Below are positions 1 through 11,416 of a stretch of DNA of 64,000 nucleotides, piece by piece (position 1 is the stretch's first letter; each line of letters starts with the position of its first letter). The position numbers and the translations under genes were made by a program. The DNA comes from Stomorhina lunata. Its lineage: Eukaryota; Arthropoda; Insecta; Diptera; Rhiniidae. The notes under the pieces were generated by a model, which worked only from the letters and a program-made list of their open reading frames with translations, had not been told where the DNA came from and searched no databases. The stretch covers positions 137,729,858 through 137,793,857 of the forward strand of contig OW121741.1 of the NCBI GenBank assembly GCA_933228675.1, read 5' to 3'.

Positions 1-138
1 TGTGTGTGTGGAAAAGTGCGATAAAATACCCCCATCATCACACGTCACTTTTCTTCTCGTCAAAAGTAAATTATCACAACCAATTGGACAAGAGAATCCC
101 TTTTCCTTGCTAAAACAAAAAAGAAGAAAAGAAAAATA
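1..138 (+). promoter_or_regulatory. Rtnl1: 5' UTR / promoter-proximal region of the long Rtnl1 transcript
   Basis: This stretch directly precedes the long-isoform ATG. It is A-rich just before the start, as fly leaders usually are, with A at -3 of the ATG at 139. No upstream ATG competes strongly. I cannot place a transcription start: the window opens inside a TG-rich run and no TATA box or clear initiator is visible, so the promoter may lie to the left of the window. Confidence 0.45.
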
Positions 139-1270
139 ATGGATTTCAATTTTACCGATTTAAAGAAAGAAGCTGTGTCGACAGCTGATGACATTTTCAG
201 TCACTCAAGCGAAGCAGCAAAACAAGTGGGTCAGGATTTGTTGGGACATCTGGGAGGAGGACGTCAGGATGACAACTCACACACTGAACAAACATTTGGC
301 AACGAGCAAAAAGAAATGGAGTTTGAACATGTAGATCCACAAACCTTCGTTCAGCGTATGTCAGCCGGAGCCAAGGAAGCCCAGGAACAATTAGATGCCA
401 AATTTTTACACACTAAAGATGATTTCGAGGATTTCTTTGGCAACACCAGCAATGATGTTAAACAAGGTGTGGCTGCTGCTACCAGTGATTTCATGAATGC
501 CGAACGTGGTTTTATGAATGCGGCAGGAAATAAGGCCACGGAAATTGAGAAAAAGGCAGCACAGGCTGTTGATGATCTATTTGGCTCCCATATGGGCGCT
601 GGTGATTCCAAGTTTGAGGCCTCTGCACCCCTTGTAGATAGTGTGCAACAAGCTGCGAGCAACACCTTTAACGACTTCATGGAGGAAAAAGCTCCATTGA
701 CCACCTTTGGCAAAACTTCAGCTGCTAGCAAAGATTCAGACAACGATTCTCCTTCCATTTCTTACAATCCCTCGCCGGTAAAGAAAATACCCGCTACTGA
801 TGCCTTGAAAGAACAGGACAATGAAAAGTTTATTTCTTCCGAAGATCTTTTGGGCGATTTTAAAGAAGAGCGCACTGCTACTCCAGACTCTCAGGCTTCC
901 GCTAAACTTCCCTTCCAATCCAAGTTGGAACCCATTGTTCCCACCACAGACTTGGACAACGAGGAGGACGATGATGAAGATTTTGTTCAAGCTGAAATAC
1001 CAGCTAAACAGCAAACAACAGTGGAACATAAAATTGCGGCTCCTATTGTAGAACCTGCTCCCGTTCCAGTAGTGGCTAAACCAGCTCCTGTAGAACCGGA
1101 ACCGGTTAAAATTCAGCCACCTACAGTTCAAGAGACTAAAAAAGAAACACCAATTCCCGTTGTAACAGACACAAAGCCTAAGGCTGCTGCTGCTCCTGTA
1201 ACGAAACCAACGAAAGCACAACAACCTAGTATTGTTTCGGTCGAGGATATTTTCTACAAATATGGTTTGG
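139..1270 (+). CDS. Rtnl1: Rtnl1 long-isoform first coding exon (N-terminal extension)
   Basis: Encodes 377 residues plus one base (phase 1). The donor gtaagt follows at 1271, and the split G codon joins TG at 56325 to give Val, so the protein runs KYGL then [10 protein letters not shown]. The extension is acidic and low-complexity. It begins MDFNFTDLKKEAVSTADD, has Ala/Asp/Glu-rich helical-looking stretches through about residue 190, an acidic EEDDDED block at residues 275-281, and a Pro/Val/Ala-rich tail at about 298-365. Long, poorly conserved, disordered N-termini are known for the large reticulon isoforms, while the C-terminal domain is shared. Domain-free residues make the function of this part unclear; it probably faces the cytosol. 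The spliced product would be 573 residues. The open frame continues to 1287 only by reading into the intron. Confidence 0.9.
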
Positions 1271-3236
1271 GTAAGTTTTTTTTATAGCTATCTCTAATTT
1301 AAATTGAACAATTTTGACTGCAAGACCATTAAAAAAGCATTTTTATTTATAAAGTTTAGACAATTAAACCGATACATTTTAAATTGTAAAAATAATGTGG
1401 AAAATTTTTAGAATAATTTAATTGCATACCACATGCAGTGCTATTTTGTAATTCCCAGTCATAACTGAACCCTCAATATTACAAGTAATAATACCTGTAT
1501 ATGAATTTTCATTTCCAACTGGGAAAATGCTATCGAAACCGTAGGTCTGATGTCCCGGAATCAATACACAAATTAATATTTCTAAAAAAAATCAGCAGTA
1601 AAAATGCTCGCGATAAGATAAATCCCTTTTTTCATATTCAACAGCACCTTTTATTTAAAAGATCATAAACTTGAAAGTAATAAAGTTTAATGTACAAGCT
1701 TTGCACTTATTGCAAGCAAATAGAAAGCTTCAACGCAATTTTTCAATTTAATATTATGATTTTATTTCAAAAATTAATCAATATATCGTTATTAATTTTT
1801 TAAATATTTAGAAAAAGGTTGAACAATCAATTAATGTATATAATTTCTTTACCCATATTTACAATAACAAACTAAATTAATTTAAATAATTATAAGGGTG
1901 CAACAAAAGACGTCATTACCATAGAACTTTCTACCATAAACCTTTAATTATTTTTGAATATGATAACAGAAATAGGGGTGCAACTGAAGAGTACACAAAA
2001 TACTGAGAATTTTTTTTTAGTATTTCAGTCATGGGTCAAAGGTCATGGTACACCTGCTACATTTTTAAAAAAGTCTGACATTGAATTTGATACATAGGTA
2101 CTTGTATAATACCCAGATCCTTACTAAATAATCCTATATTTTAGTAGGAGAACCCAAACCGCATTGCTGGACCATATTACATTTTTACTCTTTTAATGCT
2201 AAGATTTTTAAAGGTATCAGACTTGTATTTGAGTATTACTGATGTGTATCAATTCCAATATTACTTTTGTTTCTATGATACTATGGCTAGAAAGATATAG
2301 ACCATTTGATAACGAATACACTTAAAACCCTTTTTAATACTTAAATGCCAAAAGAAATTTTACTTTAAAAATTAACGATTAATTTATTAGATTTAGATTT
2401 AGATTTTGAAAATATGCTTTTTTAATGGTCTGTAAGTCGTCATGTAACATTTATTTTACATGTCAATTTTCATTTCATTTTGTTTAAATCGTTAATTAAA
2501 CAATTGTTGCAGTTTTTTTGTTTGTGTTTGTTTATTTAAATTGTTATAAATTATTTCGTTTGAGGCTTTACGTTTTCATCTAATCACTACAAACAAATAT
2601 ACATTCAAGCATATTCATTTGGTTATCAACTAAATGCAGAAACAAATGCTACAAAAAATTTTGGACATGGTATTTGGAAATTTGACCATATGAAAACGCT
2701 AAAGAAAAGCTGTAAACTCTAAACATTTCTTGCATAAGTTAAAGACAAGTCGAAAATTTATATCTGTAAAGTTTCAAAAACAATGTATGGGGTTTTAGTT
2801 AAATTGTATGTAAATTTTTTGTGAAATGTTTTATATGTTTGGTCTTGGATTTGTCTATTTAAACGCCTAGTGACACGTTATTTTTTCAATTTTGTTGGAT
2901 ACTGTTTTTTTCCTCTGTTTTATATTTTATTCGTGTTTATTATTTAGCATTATTACTTTTATATTTGTTTGTTATGAAACATATTTTTTTTCATTCGCTG
3001 CTATTGAACACAGAGTACATCAGCTAATGATGTCATACATACAGCAACTATAAAGAAAGCCACACAAAAAATACTAAATAGATTTGAAAATAATAATCAT
3101 AATGATTTCAAATTGATAGATAACTTAGAACTGATTAAATTAGAATTTTTTATTTATAAATTTAAATCTATAATACTTTTAAAGGATAACTTAGGAATGA
3201 CCTTTAGGGTTTCTTTGGACCGTCCTTTTTCCAGCT
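1271..3236. other. Rtnl1 intron, AT-rich, no recognised element
   Basis: Starts with the strong donor gtaagt. I see scattered poly-T and poly-A runs and a short ttagat triplication near 2388-2405, but no coding exon, RNA gene or repeat that I can match elsewhere in the window. Confidence 0.6.
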
Positions 3237-3932
3237 GTCACACATCATCCGTAATAATGGTCTATAATTCGTTTCCACGACTCGGAAAGCTCGATATTTC
3301 TAATAGAGAGGAAAGTTCAATGAGACCCCGTTTGAGTATACCGATCGTCTCAGAAACACTTCCTGAATCGATTTAACGATGTCTCTCCGGTTGGATGGCT
3401 GGATATCCATATATGCTTGTTATCAAAGTAATGAAGATAATTTATTGAAATTTGGCACAGCCCCTTTTTTTTGTCCAAGGTTGATCTATATTTTTTGGCC
3501 AAAATCGGATTACTATTTCGGGTATCTCCCCGACATTTAAAAAACATTTAACATAAATATTGCTAATGGTAAAAAAAAAACAGTGTACCTAATTCTGTAG
3601 GAATCGGCGCATATTTGGTCATACCTCCCAAAATTCTTTTAAAAATCCAGAAAAGTATAAAACGCTCACAAATCTAAAGATGATGGCTTTTTTTACTAGA
3701 ACTTTGAACAGATAAGTATTTTGTCAATATATACCTATTGATCCACAATTGGCCCTAGCTCCCAACTCAGCCGGAAATGACATAAATGTTCTTAAAACTT
3801 GAAATTTTGAAATTAATCGTATGTCTCTACTACTTAAGGCAAACTTGTTAAATTGTTGGTTCATATTTGACCCTATTAGAAAAGGGTGTCATATAGTCAG
3901 GCTTAAACGACTATAGCTTTTTCTTACTTATT
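3237..3932 (-). repeat. Dispersed repeat family 1 (near full-length copy, minus)
   Basis: Read on the minus strand, this copy begins near 3932 with AAGTAAGAAAAAGCTATAGT and a GACTATATGACACCC block. It follows the same order of landmarks as the plus-strand copy at 28331-29125: tcaaatatgaacc, the gagctagggccaattgtgga block, the gggaggtatg block, the atcggattactatttcgggt block and the gacatcgttaaa block. Divergence is high and no long frame survives. The family looks like an old non-autonomous interspersed repeat. I do not know its class. Confidence 0.65.
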
Positions 3933-5620
3933 TTTATATGGTTCTTGTATCTGTTTTCGTTTGAGATATGATTTTAGATGATCAATCAGATAATCCCTTT
4001 TAATATTATACATATTAGTTTACATGTAAAATATTTTTGTAATTTTGTCTAACAGTCCCAAAATTTGGTTTACATTACAAGACATAAGTCCGACGATAGG
4101 TTCGATTTTTCGTTGGAATGATCCATATACTAATTAAATATATAAATGTTTCTTCATAAATCTTTTTAAATTATTTATAAAGAATTCAGTTTTATCACTT
4201 GTTTTCTTAAAACACATACCGGCTTTTTTGCATTATAATTTTTTTCTTCTTTTTTGTTAAATTCATTTAAACATGAGTCATTTTTGTGTATGTGAATTCA
4301 TTTAATTTTCTCTATATTTAGAAATGTTTCATTTCATTTTAAATTGGTTTTATTTTATTTTTTTGCTTTATTACTACTTCTAGCCAAATTTCTTTTGGAA
4401 AGGTATTAATTTTTCATTTAAACCATTTCTTGAGCTTCTTAAAACATTCATCAAGATTTTGTTGTTGTTTTGTCTAAATCTTTTAAAGCTTCACTTTAAA
4501 TTAATTTGGTCTGGAAAGTATTTAATGTTTGAGTTAAAACCTTTACTTCTTCTTTTTCTGTTACCAAGAGCGTGTTGCTTTATGGGTATTTCGTATTCTT
4601 TATTTTTCTTAGTCTAGTTTCCTTTTAGTATTTTTTATGGTCGTCATGTCTGCAGTAAATAAATACTTACTAGCAATTACCACTTACACTGTGCTGGTTA
4701 AAAAAGTGATAGAGGGCGTTTCTTTAAGCCAAACATATATCGTTTTTTAGCTTTCAGATAAGAAAGATATTTTTATGAATAACCAAATCTTGACAAAACC
4801 TATATAACATTAATTTAATTAAGACATTTTTAAAATCAGGAATAAGTTGTCAAGATATAGGCATGGACGATTTTGTATAAATATGTATAATGTCTTGGAT
4901 ATGGGTATTTGTATAAGCAAAAATCAATAAATGTCTTAAAATTTTCGATAAATCATTCTGAGTCGTTCAAAAGCTAAGATATTTAAAAACTACTTTTGTA
5001 GCATACTCTTAGGATGTTCTTATTAATTTAAAATGTAGTTTTTTACATTTTATACCTTTTTTTCAAAAGCTCTCTCAAATTGAGAGAGTATCATTTGTTT
5101 TAATAGGTAAATGAACTTATTTAGACGTCAAATTGTATTAATTATTTTAATGGAAATTTTCACTAAGAAATTTTTATTTTTGATCGACATCAAATGCACT
5201 AATTTGGTCTGTTTCTTTTCTATTTTTTGGTATCCGACACCGAGCCAAAATACAAAATAAATAAAACCATTAAAATTACTGATATCTTAGAAAAAGTTTA
5301 TTTTTGAAGCATAGTGTTTTTATTTTTACACTTGAAATTAAAAGTAATGGGCGGATTATTCATTATTATGTTTCTAAGACGATTTAAAGTATCTACTGCT
5401 ACTTTGGCTGGTAGAAAACTTGAAGGTTAAACGAGTATTGTGCTATTGTTAAGCAAGACATCTATATTGCCATTTCGGGAAATTCAAATTTAATTCTAAA
5501 AACTTTAAAACTGTTAGATAGTTTAATATTGCGCTAGAAAATAACAATTTTTGTATAGTTTTTGACAGAAACTCCGATATTAATGCTTTTATGAAAAAGT
5601 TTAACTTTTTTGTATACAAT
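3933..5620. other. AT-rich intron, nothing recognised
   Basis: Low-complexity T-rich sequence with no exon, RNA gene or repeat copy that I could pair with another part of the window. Confidence 0.5.
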
Positions 5621-5765
5621 TTTCACGGAAAAAAGTTTTGATGAAATTTTTCATATAGAAAAGTTTTGATGAAATTATTTGATATAGATAAATTTTCTTT
5701 AAAAAAATTAAAACTTTTGTAAAAATTTCTCGTATAGAAAAAATTAGTTTTAAATTTTTTATTAA
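5621..5765. repeat. Small degenerate patch of the 28 bp hairpin repeat
   Basis: About five decayed units containing gaaaagttttgatgaaa and tttttcatatag blocks, clearly related to the large array at 8139-11416 but short and diverged. It sits directly left of a family-1 repeat copy. Confidence 0.6.
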
Positions 5766-5789
5766 GAAGAATTTTATCATTTGACGAAA

Positions 5790-6090
5790 TTATTACATAC
5801 GAAACAAGTAAGAAAATTGTATAGTCGGTCAAGACTTTTTGATTACCTTCACTGCTAAAGTCAAATATGGACTGACAACTTTAAAAGTTTTTCTTAATTC
5901 TTAAATTTTTTAAAAAGATTTGAGAGCTGGTGTCAAATGTGGACCGAGTGTTACCGGTTACCGGTATTATGTTTACAAAAGACTTGTCTGTGTTATGTTT
6001 TAACAAATAATTTCAATTGTCTTTAAGTTTATAAGCGTTTTTGCGATTTTCTAATTATTTTAATGACTTTCGAGAGTTTGTCTTGTGTGG
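5790..6090 (+). repeat. Dispersed repeat family 1 (5' part, plus)
   Basis: Begins with acaagtaagaaaattgtata and gtcggtcaaga, continues through tcaaatatggactgaca, then a tcaaatgtggaccgagtgtt block and a gtcttgtgtgggaggc block, in the order of the copy at 28331-29125. It is cut off at about 6090, where a mariner-like transposase remnant begins. Confidence 0.6.
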
Positions 6091-6505
6091 GAGGCCAAGT
6101 CGGCCAATCGACTGGACCCTTTCGTGAGATAACACGTTCTCCAAACTTGGTTTCCAATAAATTGATCGTCTTGGAACCACATGTACTCCAAATCTATATC
6201 ACCCAATTGGGGCCAAAAATTTGGTTATCATTGAACGGTAGCGATTCCCATTCACATCCCATGATCATCACGGAATAAGTACGGTACCAAACCGTAATTT
6301 TTTCGGGATGCAATGATGACTTATGGAGTACGTGTGGATTGCTACCTGACCGACTATTATGTTTATTGACGAAGCCATTCAGCTAGAAATGAGCCTCATC
6401 GCAGAAGATGATTTTTCTCTTAACGTTGACGCCACTGACTCCGAATCTCGGTGGTAAATTTTTATAATTTCGACTCGTTGTTGGCTCCTATATATTCCTA
6501 TTATG
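6090..6505 (-). pseudogene. Internally deleted mariner-like (IS630/Tc1-mariner) transposase remnant
   Basis: Minus-strand translation gives QQRVEIIKIYHRDSESVA near 6420-6482, which matches the N-terminal helix of a common insect mariner/Tc3-like transposase type. It continues straight into KIIFCDEAHF, a block that lies much further along in the intact protein (LNGFVNKHNS follows). Later come a degenerate HPEKITVW block and, near the C-terminus, ERVISRKGPVDWPTWPP, the counterpart of the family's isoleucine-serine-arginine then aspartate-valine-asparagine-tryptophan-proline stretch. The segment with a QQDG-type catalytic aspartate before that is missing or scrambled. Stops and frameshifts are present. 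It is a dead, internally deleted copy. The family assignment is from remembered motifs, not a search. Confidence 0.7.
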
Positions 6506-6658
6506 AAATGGCGAACCTTGCTGAAGAGAAATGTATAAAGATCAGCTAGAAATATGCCTCGTTTTGCTTTCTGTAGAATTCTTAATATAGAAAAATTTTA
6601 TTGAAACTTCATTATTCAATATTTAATTAATTCATTGAAGTTTTAAGGGAATATAATT

Positions 6659-6863
6659 GTACAGTGCAACTTCGATAATTCGGACACATATAGCGTCTAA
6701 TTGTCGAGTCTTCCGGATTATAAAAGGGTGACAGCCATTTTTTAAATTTTATTTGAAAGTATGCCCATTAAGCTCAAAGTTTTTGGAATCAATTGAATGG
6801 GGAAAAATAGGATTTACTGGAGTGTCCGGACCGCATATCTAAACTGTCAAAGTTATAGTGTAA
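6659..6863. mobile_element. Short inverted-repeat element, pogo/Tc1-type ends
   Basis: The left end reads TACAGTGCAACTTCGATAAT followed by tcggacac. The right end, reverse-complemented, reads TACACTATAACTTTGACAGT and reaches a ccggac block at a similar distance. Both ends start at a TA, the usual target duplication of this superfamily. Length is about 205 bp with no frame, so it would be a MITE. The terminal repeats match imperfectly. Confidence 0.5.
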
Positions 6864-8138
6864 TTTATTTACTTTTTTAAAATTCCTTTAAGATTTTTAT
6901 GAAAAGATTTCACTTTTCGAAAAATTCTACTGCAACATTTATTAAAAAAAAAATCAATACCATCAAAGTTTAACTTTTATCTTGTTTATTTTTTGTTTAT
7001 TCTTAATTTAAATGTTGGCCAGCCAACCAGTCTTGCTCATCGTCGTTCCATCATCATCAATATTATTGAAAAATCTTTTTATTATTTTTTTTTGTATACT
7101 TTATGCGCTCCAATTGGAATATTTTTCACATATTGCAGCTAGTTTTCATGGTTTTGCTTTTCTTTTCATTGTCATTGACATGAATTGTTTTACTATATTT
7201 TTCCTTTAGTTTAATACAACAGATTTCATGTGTCGGTCGATGTATTTTGTACCACAATTTTAGATGATGCCAGCAGTCAGAGCATTTCGCTTTAGACTTG
7301 TGGCTATGTACAATTTTATTTTAGACTTTGTTGGATGCCAAGTAGTTACCAGAAATAAAGAAATCAGAAAAATAACAAAAACTAAGTTTGGAATTTCACT
7401 TAAGACTTTTAGTCTTCAATTCAGATAACATGAAAATTGTAAAACCTTTAGTTTTCTTTATTTTCATCTCCTTTAGCTTGGCATGAGGTGTATCTTTTTT
7501 TTTTATTGATTATGTTCGATTTTATTTTTAAACAGGAAAAATCATTGTTATTTAAAGAAAATACTGAACTCACAAAAAATTCAAATTTACAATACAAGGG
7601 CTTGGTTCCATTGTCTATGAATTTTTTTATGTATCTTACATTTTTAGTACTTTGTGACATTTGTCGTTGGCTTTTATTTTTATTACAATGAAAATTAACT
7701 GTAATTAAATTCCTTTTGATGTTACAAAAGAAGGAAAGTATTTTTTGTATTTACGCTCATAACCACGTTTTGTTTAAAACTGGAGCAATTTTTAATTGTT
7801 TTAAAAAAATTAACATTAAATTTGTGTTAAAAATAACTATTTCGTGCAGTGGAAATTATTGAATTTTAATTCATGTAAATTTTCTATATAAAATCTATTG
7901 TAAATTGTAAAAATTAGAAATTTTTAATTAATGGTTTGTTGCAATTACATACATATGTCACAATTTGCGGTTGGTGTGACATACAATTGAAAATTTAAGG
8001 TCATAACCAAACAGTTGATTATTTTAATAATTTTTATATAATGAAGTTTAGATTTCTTAATGAAAAATAATAAAGTGAAAAATTTATAGAACCTAGTGTA
8101 AATCAGGACATTCGATCCGAATATAGATTTGAGAATTT
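6864..8138. other. AT-rich intron, nothing recognised
   Basis: T-rich and A-rich sequence. Short frames at 7012-7209 and 7448-7691 are hydrophobic or Lys/Asn-rich translations of T/A runs, with no similarity I recognise. Confidence 0.5.
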
Positions 8139-11100
8139 CGATGAAATCTTTTATATAGAAAAATTTCTTAATTTTATGATAAATTGTGAAAAATGTTTAT
8201 ACAGAAATTTTTTAATGAAATATTCCTTATAAAAAATGTTGATGAAATTTTTCGTATAGAAAAATTTTGATGAAATTTTTTGTATAGAAAAATTTTGATC
8301 AAGATTTTGGTATAGAAAAATTTTGATTGAATTTTTTGTAGAAAAATTTTGATTGAATTTTTTGTAGAAAAATTTTGATGAAATTTTTCGTATAGAAAAA
8401 TTTTGATGAAATTTTTCGTATAGAAAAATTTTGATGAAATTTTTCGTATAAAAAAATTTTCATAAAATTTTTCGCATAGAAAAATTTTGATGAAATTTTT
8501 CGTATATAAAAATTGTGATGAAATTTTTCGTATAGAAAAATTTTGATGAAATTTTTCGTATAGAAAAATTTTGATGAAATTTTTCGTATAGAAAAATTTC
8601 GATGAAATTTTTCGTATAGAAAAATTTTGATGAAATTTTTCGTATAGAAAAATTTTGATGAAATTTTTCGTATAGAAAAATTTTGATGAAATTTTTTGTA
8701 TAGAAAAATTTTGATGAAATTTTTTGTATAGAAAAATTTTGATGAAATTTTTGTATAGAAAAATTTTGATGAAATTTTTTGTATAGAAAAATTTTGATCA
8801 AGATTTTGGTATAGAAAAATTTTGATTGAATTTTTTGTAGAAAAATTTTGATAAAATTTTTCGTATAGAAAAATTTTGATGAAATTTTTCGTATAGAAAA
8901 ATTTTGATAAAATTTTTCGCATAGAAAAATTTTGATGAAATTTTTCGTATAGAAAAATTGTGATCAAGATTTTGGTATAGAAAAATTTTGATTGAATTTT
9001 TTGTAGAAAAATTTTGATAAAATTTTTCGTATAGAAAAATTTTGATGAAATTTTTCGTATAGAAAAATTTTGATGAAATTTTTCGTATAGAAAAATTTTG
9101 ATGAAATTTTTCGTATAGAAAAATTTTGATGAAATTTTTCGTATAAAAAATTTTGATAAAATTTTTCGCATAGAAAAATTTTGATGAAATTTTTCGTATA
9201 GAAAAATTGTGATGAAATTTTTCGTATAGAAAAATTTTGATGAAATTTTTCGTATAGAAAAATTTTGATTAAATTTTTCGTATACAAAAATTTTTGTGAA
9301 ATTTTTCGTATTGAAAAATTTTTATGAAATTTTTCGTATAGAAAAATTTTTATGAAATTTTTCGTATAGAAAAATTTTGATCAAGATTTTGGCATAGAAA
9401 AATTTTTATTGAATTTTTTGTAGAAAAATTTTGATGAAATTTTTCGTCTAGAAAAATTTTGATGAAATTTTTCGTATAGAAAAATTTTGATGAAATTTTT
9501 CGTATAGAAAAATTTTGATGAAATTTTTCGTATAGAAAAATTTTGATGAAATTTTTCGTATAGAAAAATTTTGATGAAATTTTTCGTATAAAAAAATGTT
9601 GATGAAATTTTTCGCATAGAAAAATTTTGATGAAATTTTTCGCATAGAAAAATTTTGATAAAATTTTTCGTATAGAAAAATTTTAATGAAATTTTTCGTA
9701 CACAAAAATTTTAATGAAATTTTTCGTACACAAAAATTTTAATGAAATTTTTCGTATAGAAAAATTTTGATCAAATTTTTCGTATAGAAAAATTTTGATC
9801 AAATTTTTCGTGTAGAAAAATTTTGATCAAATTTTTCGCATAGAAAAATTTTGATCAAATTTTCGTATAGAAAAATTTTGATCAAATTTTTCGTCTAGAA
9901 AAATTTTGATGAAATTTTTCGTCTAGAAAAATTTTGATGAAATTTTTCGTATAGAAAAATTTTGATGAAATTTTTCGTATAGAAAAATTTTGATCAAGAT
10001 TTTGGCATAGAAAAATTTTTATTGAATTTTTTGTAGAAAAATTTTGATGAAATTTTTCGTCTAGAAAAATTTTGATGAAATTTTTCGTCTAGAAAAATTT
10101 TGATGAAATTTTTCGTATAGAAAAATTTTGATGAAATTTTTCGTATAGAAAAATTTTGATGAAATTTTTCGTATAAAAAAATGTTGATGAAATTTTTCGC
10201 ATAGAAAAATTTTGATGAAATTTTTCGTCTAGAAAAATTTTGATGAAATTTTTCGTCTAGAAAAATTTTGATGAAATTTTTCGTATAGAAAAATTTTGAT
10301 GAAATTTTTCGTATAGAAAAATTTTGATGAAATTTTTCGTATAGAAAAATTTTGATGAAATTTTTCGTATAGAAAAATTTTGATGAAATTTTTCATAAAG
10401 AAAAATTTTGATCAAGATTTTGGCATAGAAAAATTTTTATTGAATTTTTTGTAGAAAAATTTTGATAAAATTTTTCGTATAGAAAAATTTTGATGAAATT
10501 TTTCGCATAGAATAATTTTGATGAAATTTTTCGTATAGAAAAATTTTGATGAAATTTTTCGTATAGAAAAATTTTGATGAAATTTTTCGTATTGAAAAAT
10601 TTTGATTAAATTTTTCGTATACAAAAATTTTTGTGAAATTTTTCGTATTGAAAAATTTTTATGAAATTTTTCGTATAGAAAAATTTTTATGAAATTTTTC
10701 GTATAGAAAAATTTTAATGAAATTTTTCGTACACAAAAATTTTAATGAAATTTTTCGTATAGAAAAATTTTGATCAAAAATTTCGTATAGAAAAATTTTG
10801 ATCAAATTTTTCGTATAGAAAAATTTTGATGAAATTTTTCGCATAGAAAAATTTTGATCAAATTTTTCGTATAAAAATTTTGATAAAATTTTTCGTATAG
10901 AAAAATTTTAATGAAATTTTTCGTACACAAAAATTTTAATGAAATTTTTCGTATAGAAAAATTTTGATCAAAAATTTCGTATAGAAAAATTTTGATCAAA
11001 TTTTTCGTATAGAAAAATTTTTATCAAATTTTTCGTATAGAAAAATTTTGATCAAATTTTTCGTATAGAAAAATTTTGATCAAATTTTTCGTATAGAAAA

Positions 11101-11416
11101 ATTTTGATCAAATTTTTCGTATAGAAAAATTTTTATCAAATTTTTCGTATAGAAAAATTTTGATCAAATTTTTCGTATAGAAAAATTTTGATCAAATTTT
11201 TCGTATAGAAAAATTTTGATCAAATTTTTCGTATAGAAAAATTTTGATCAAATTTTTCGTATAGAAAAATTTTGATCAAATTTTTCGTGTAGAAAAATTT
11301 TGATGAAATTTTTCGTATAGAAAATTTATTAGAAAATTTTTCGATAGAAAAATTTTGAAATAATTTTTTGATTAATTTTTCTTATAGATACAAATTTTGA
11401 TGAAATTTTTCGTATA
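8139..11416. repeat. Hairpin minisatellite array 1 (28 bp unit, about 3.3 kb)
   Basis: About 115 tandem units. Each consists of GAAATTTTTC, then GTATA, then GAAAAATTTT, then GAT (28 bp). AAATTTTTC and GAAAAATTT are exact reverse complements, so every unit can fold with a 5-base loop. The array is tidy between about 8230 and 11310 and decays at both ends. Unit variants recur in blocks: a gatcaagattttgg variant followed by a tgaattttttgtag variant appears near 8298, 8798, 8964, 9380, 9991 and 10410. The right third (10700-11290) switches to gatcaaattt units. No stop occurs on the minus strand because 28 bp cycles through three open frames, giving spurious Lys/Phe/Ile-rich frames. Confidence 0.97.

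Noticed and set aside
351..1224. Frames overlapping the long first exon on the other strand or in another frame (351-758, 736-1224, 821-1051)
   Set aside because: They are shadows of the real exon, without splice or start context of their own.
1271..1287. Continuation of the first exon as KFFL and a stop
   Set aside because: This is intron read-through past a consensus gtaagt donor; the phase fits the shared acceptor at 56325.
8299..9287. Minus-strand frames of up to 290 codons rich in Lys, Phe, Ile and Asn
   Set aside because: They lie entirely in the 28 bp array. The unit has no stop in any of the three phases on that strand, so the open frame follows from the repeat. Similar frames at 9381-9705, 10412-10999, 22168-22419, 22844-23150, 54185-54703 and 60084-60281 have the same cause.
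8139..11416. CRISPR-like array
   Set aside because: The repeats are directly tandem with no unique spacers, and the DNA is clearly eukaryotic.
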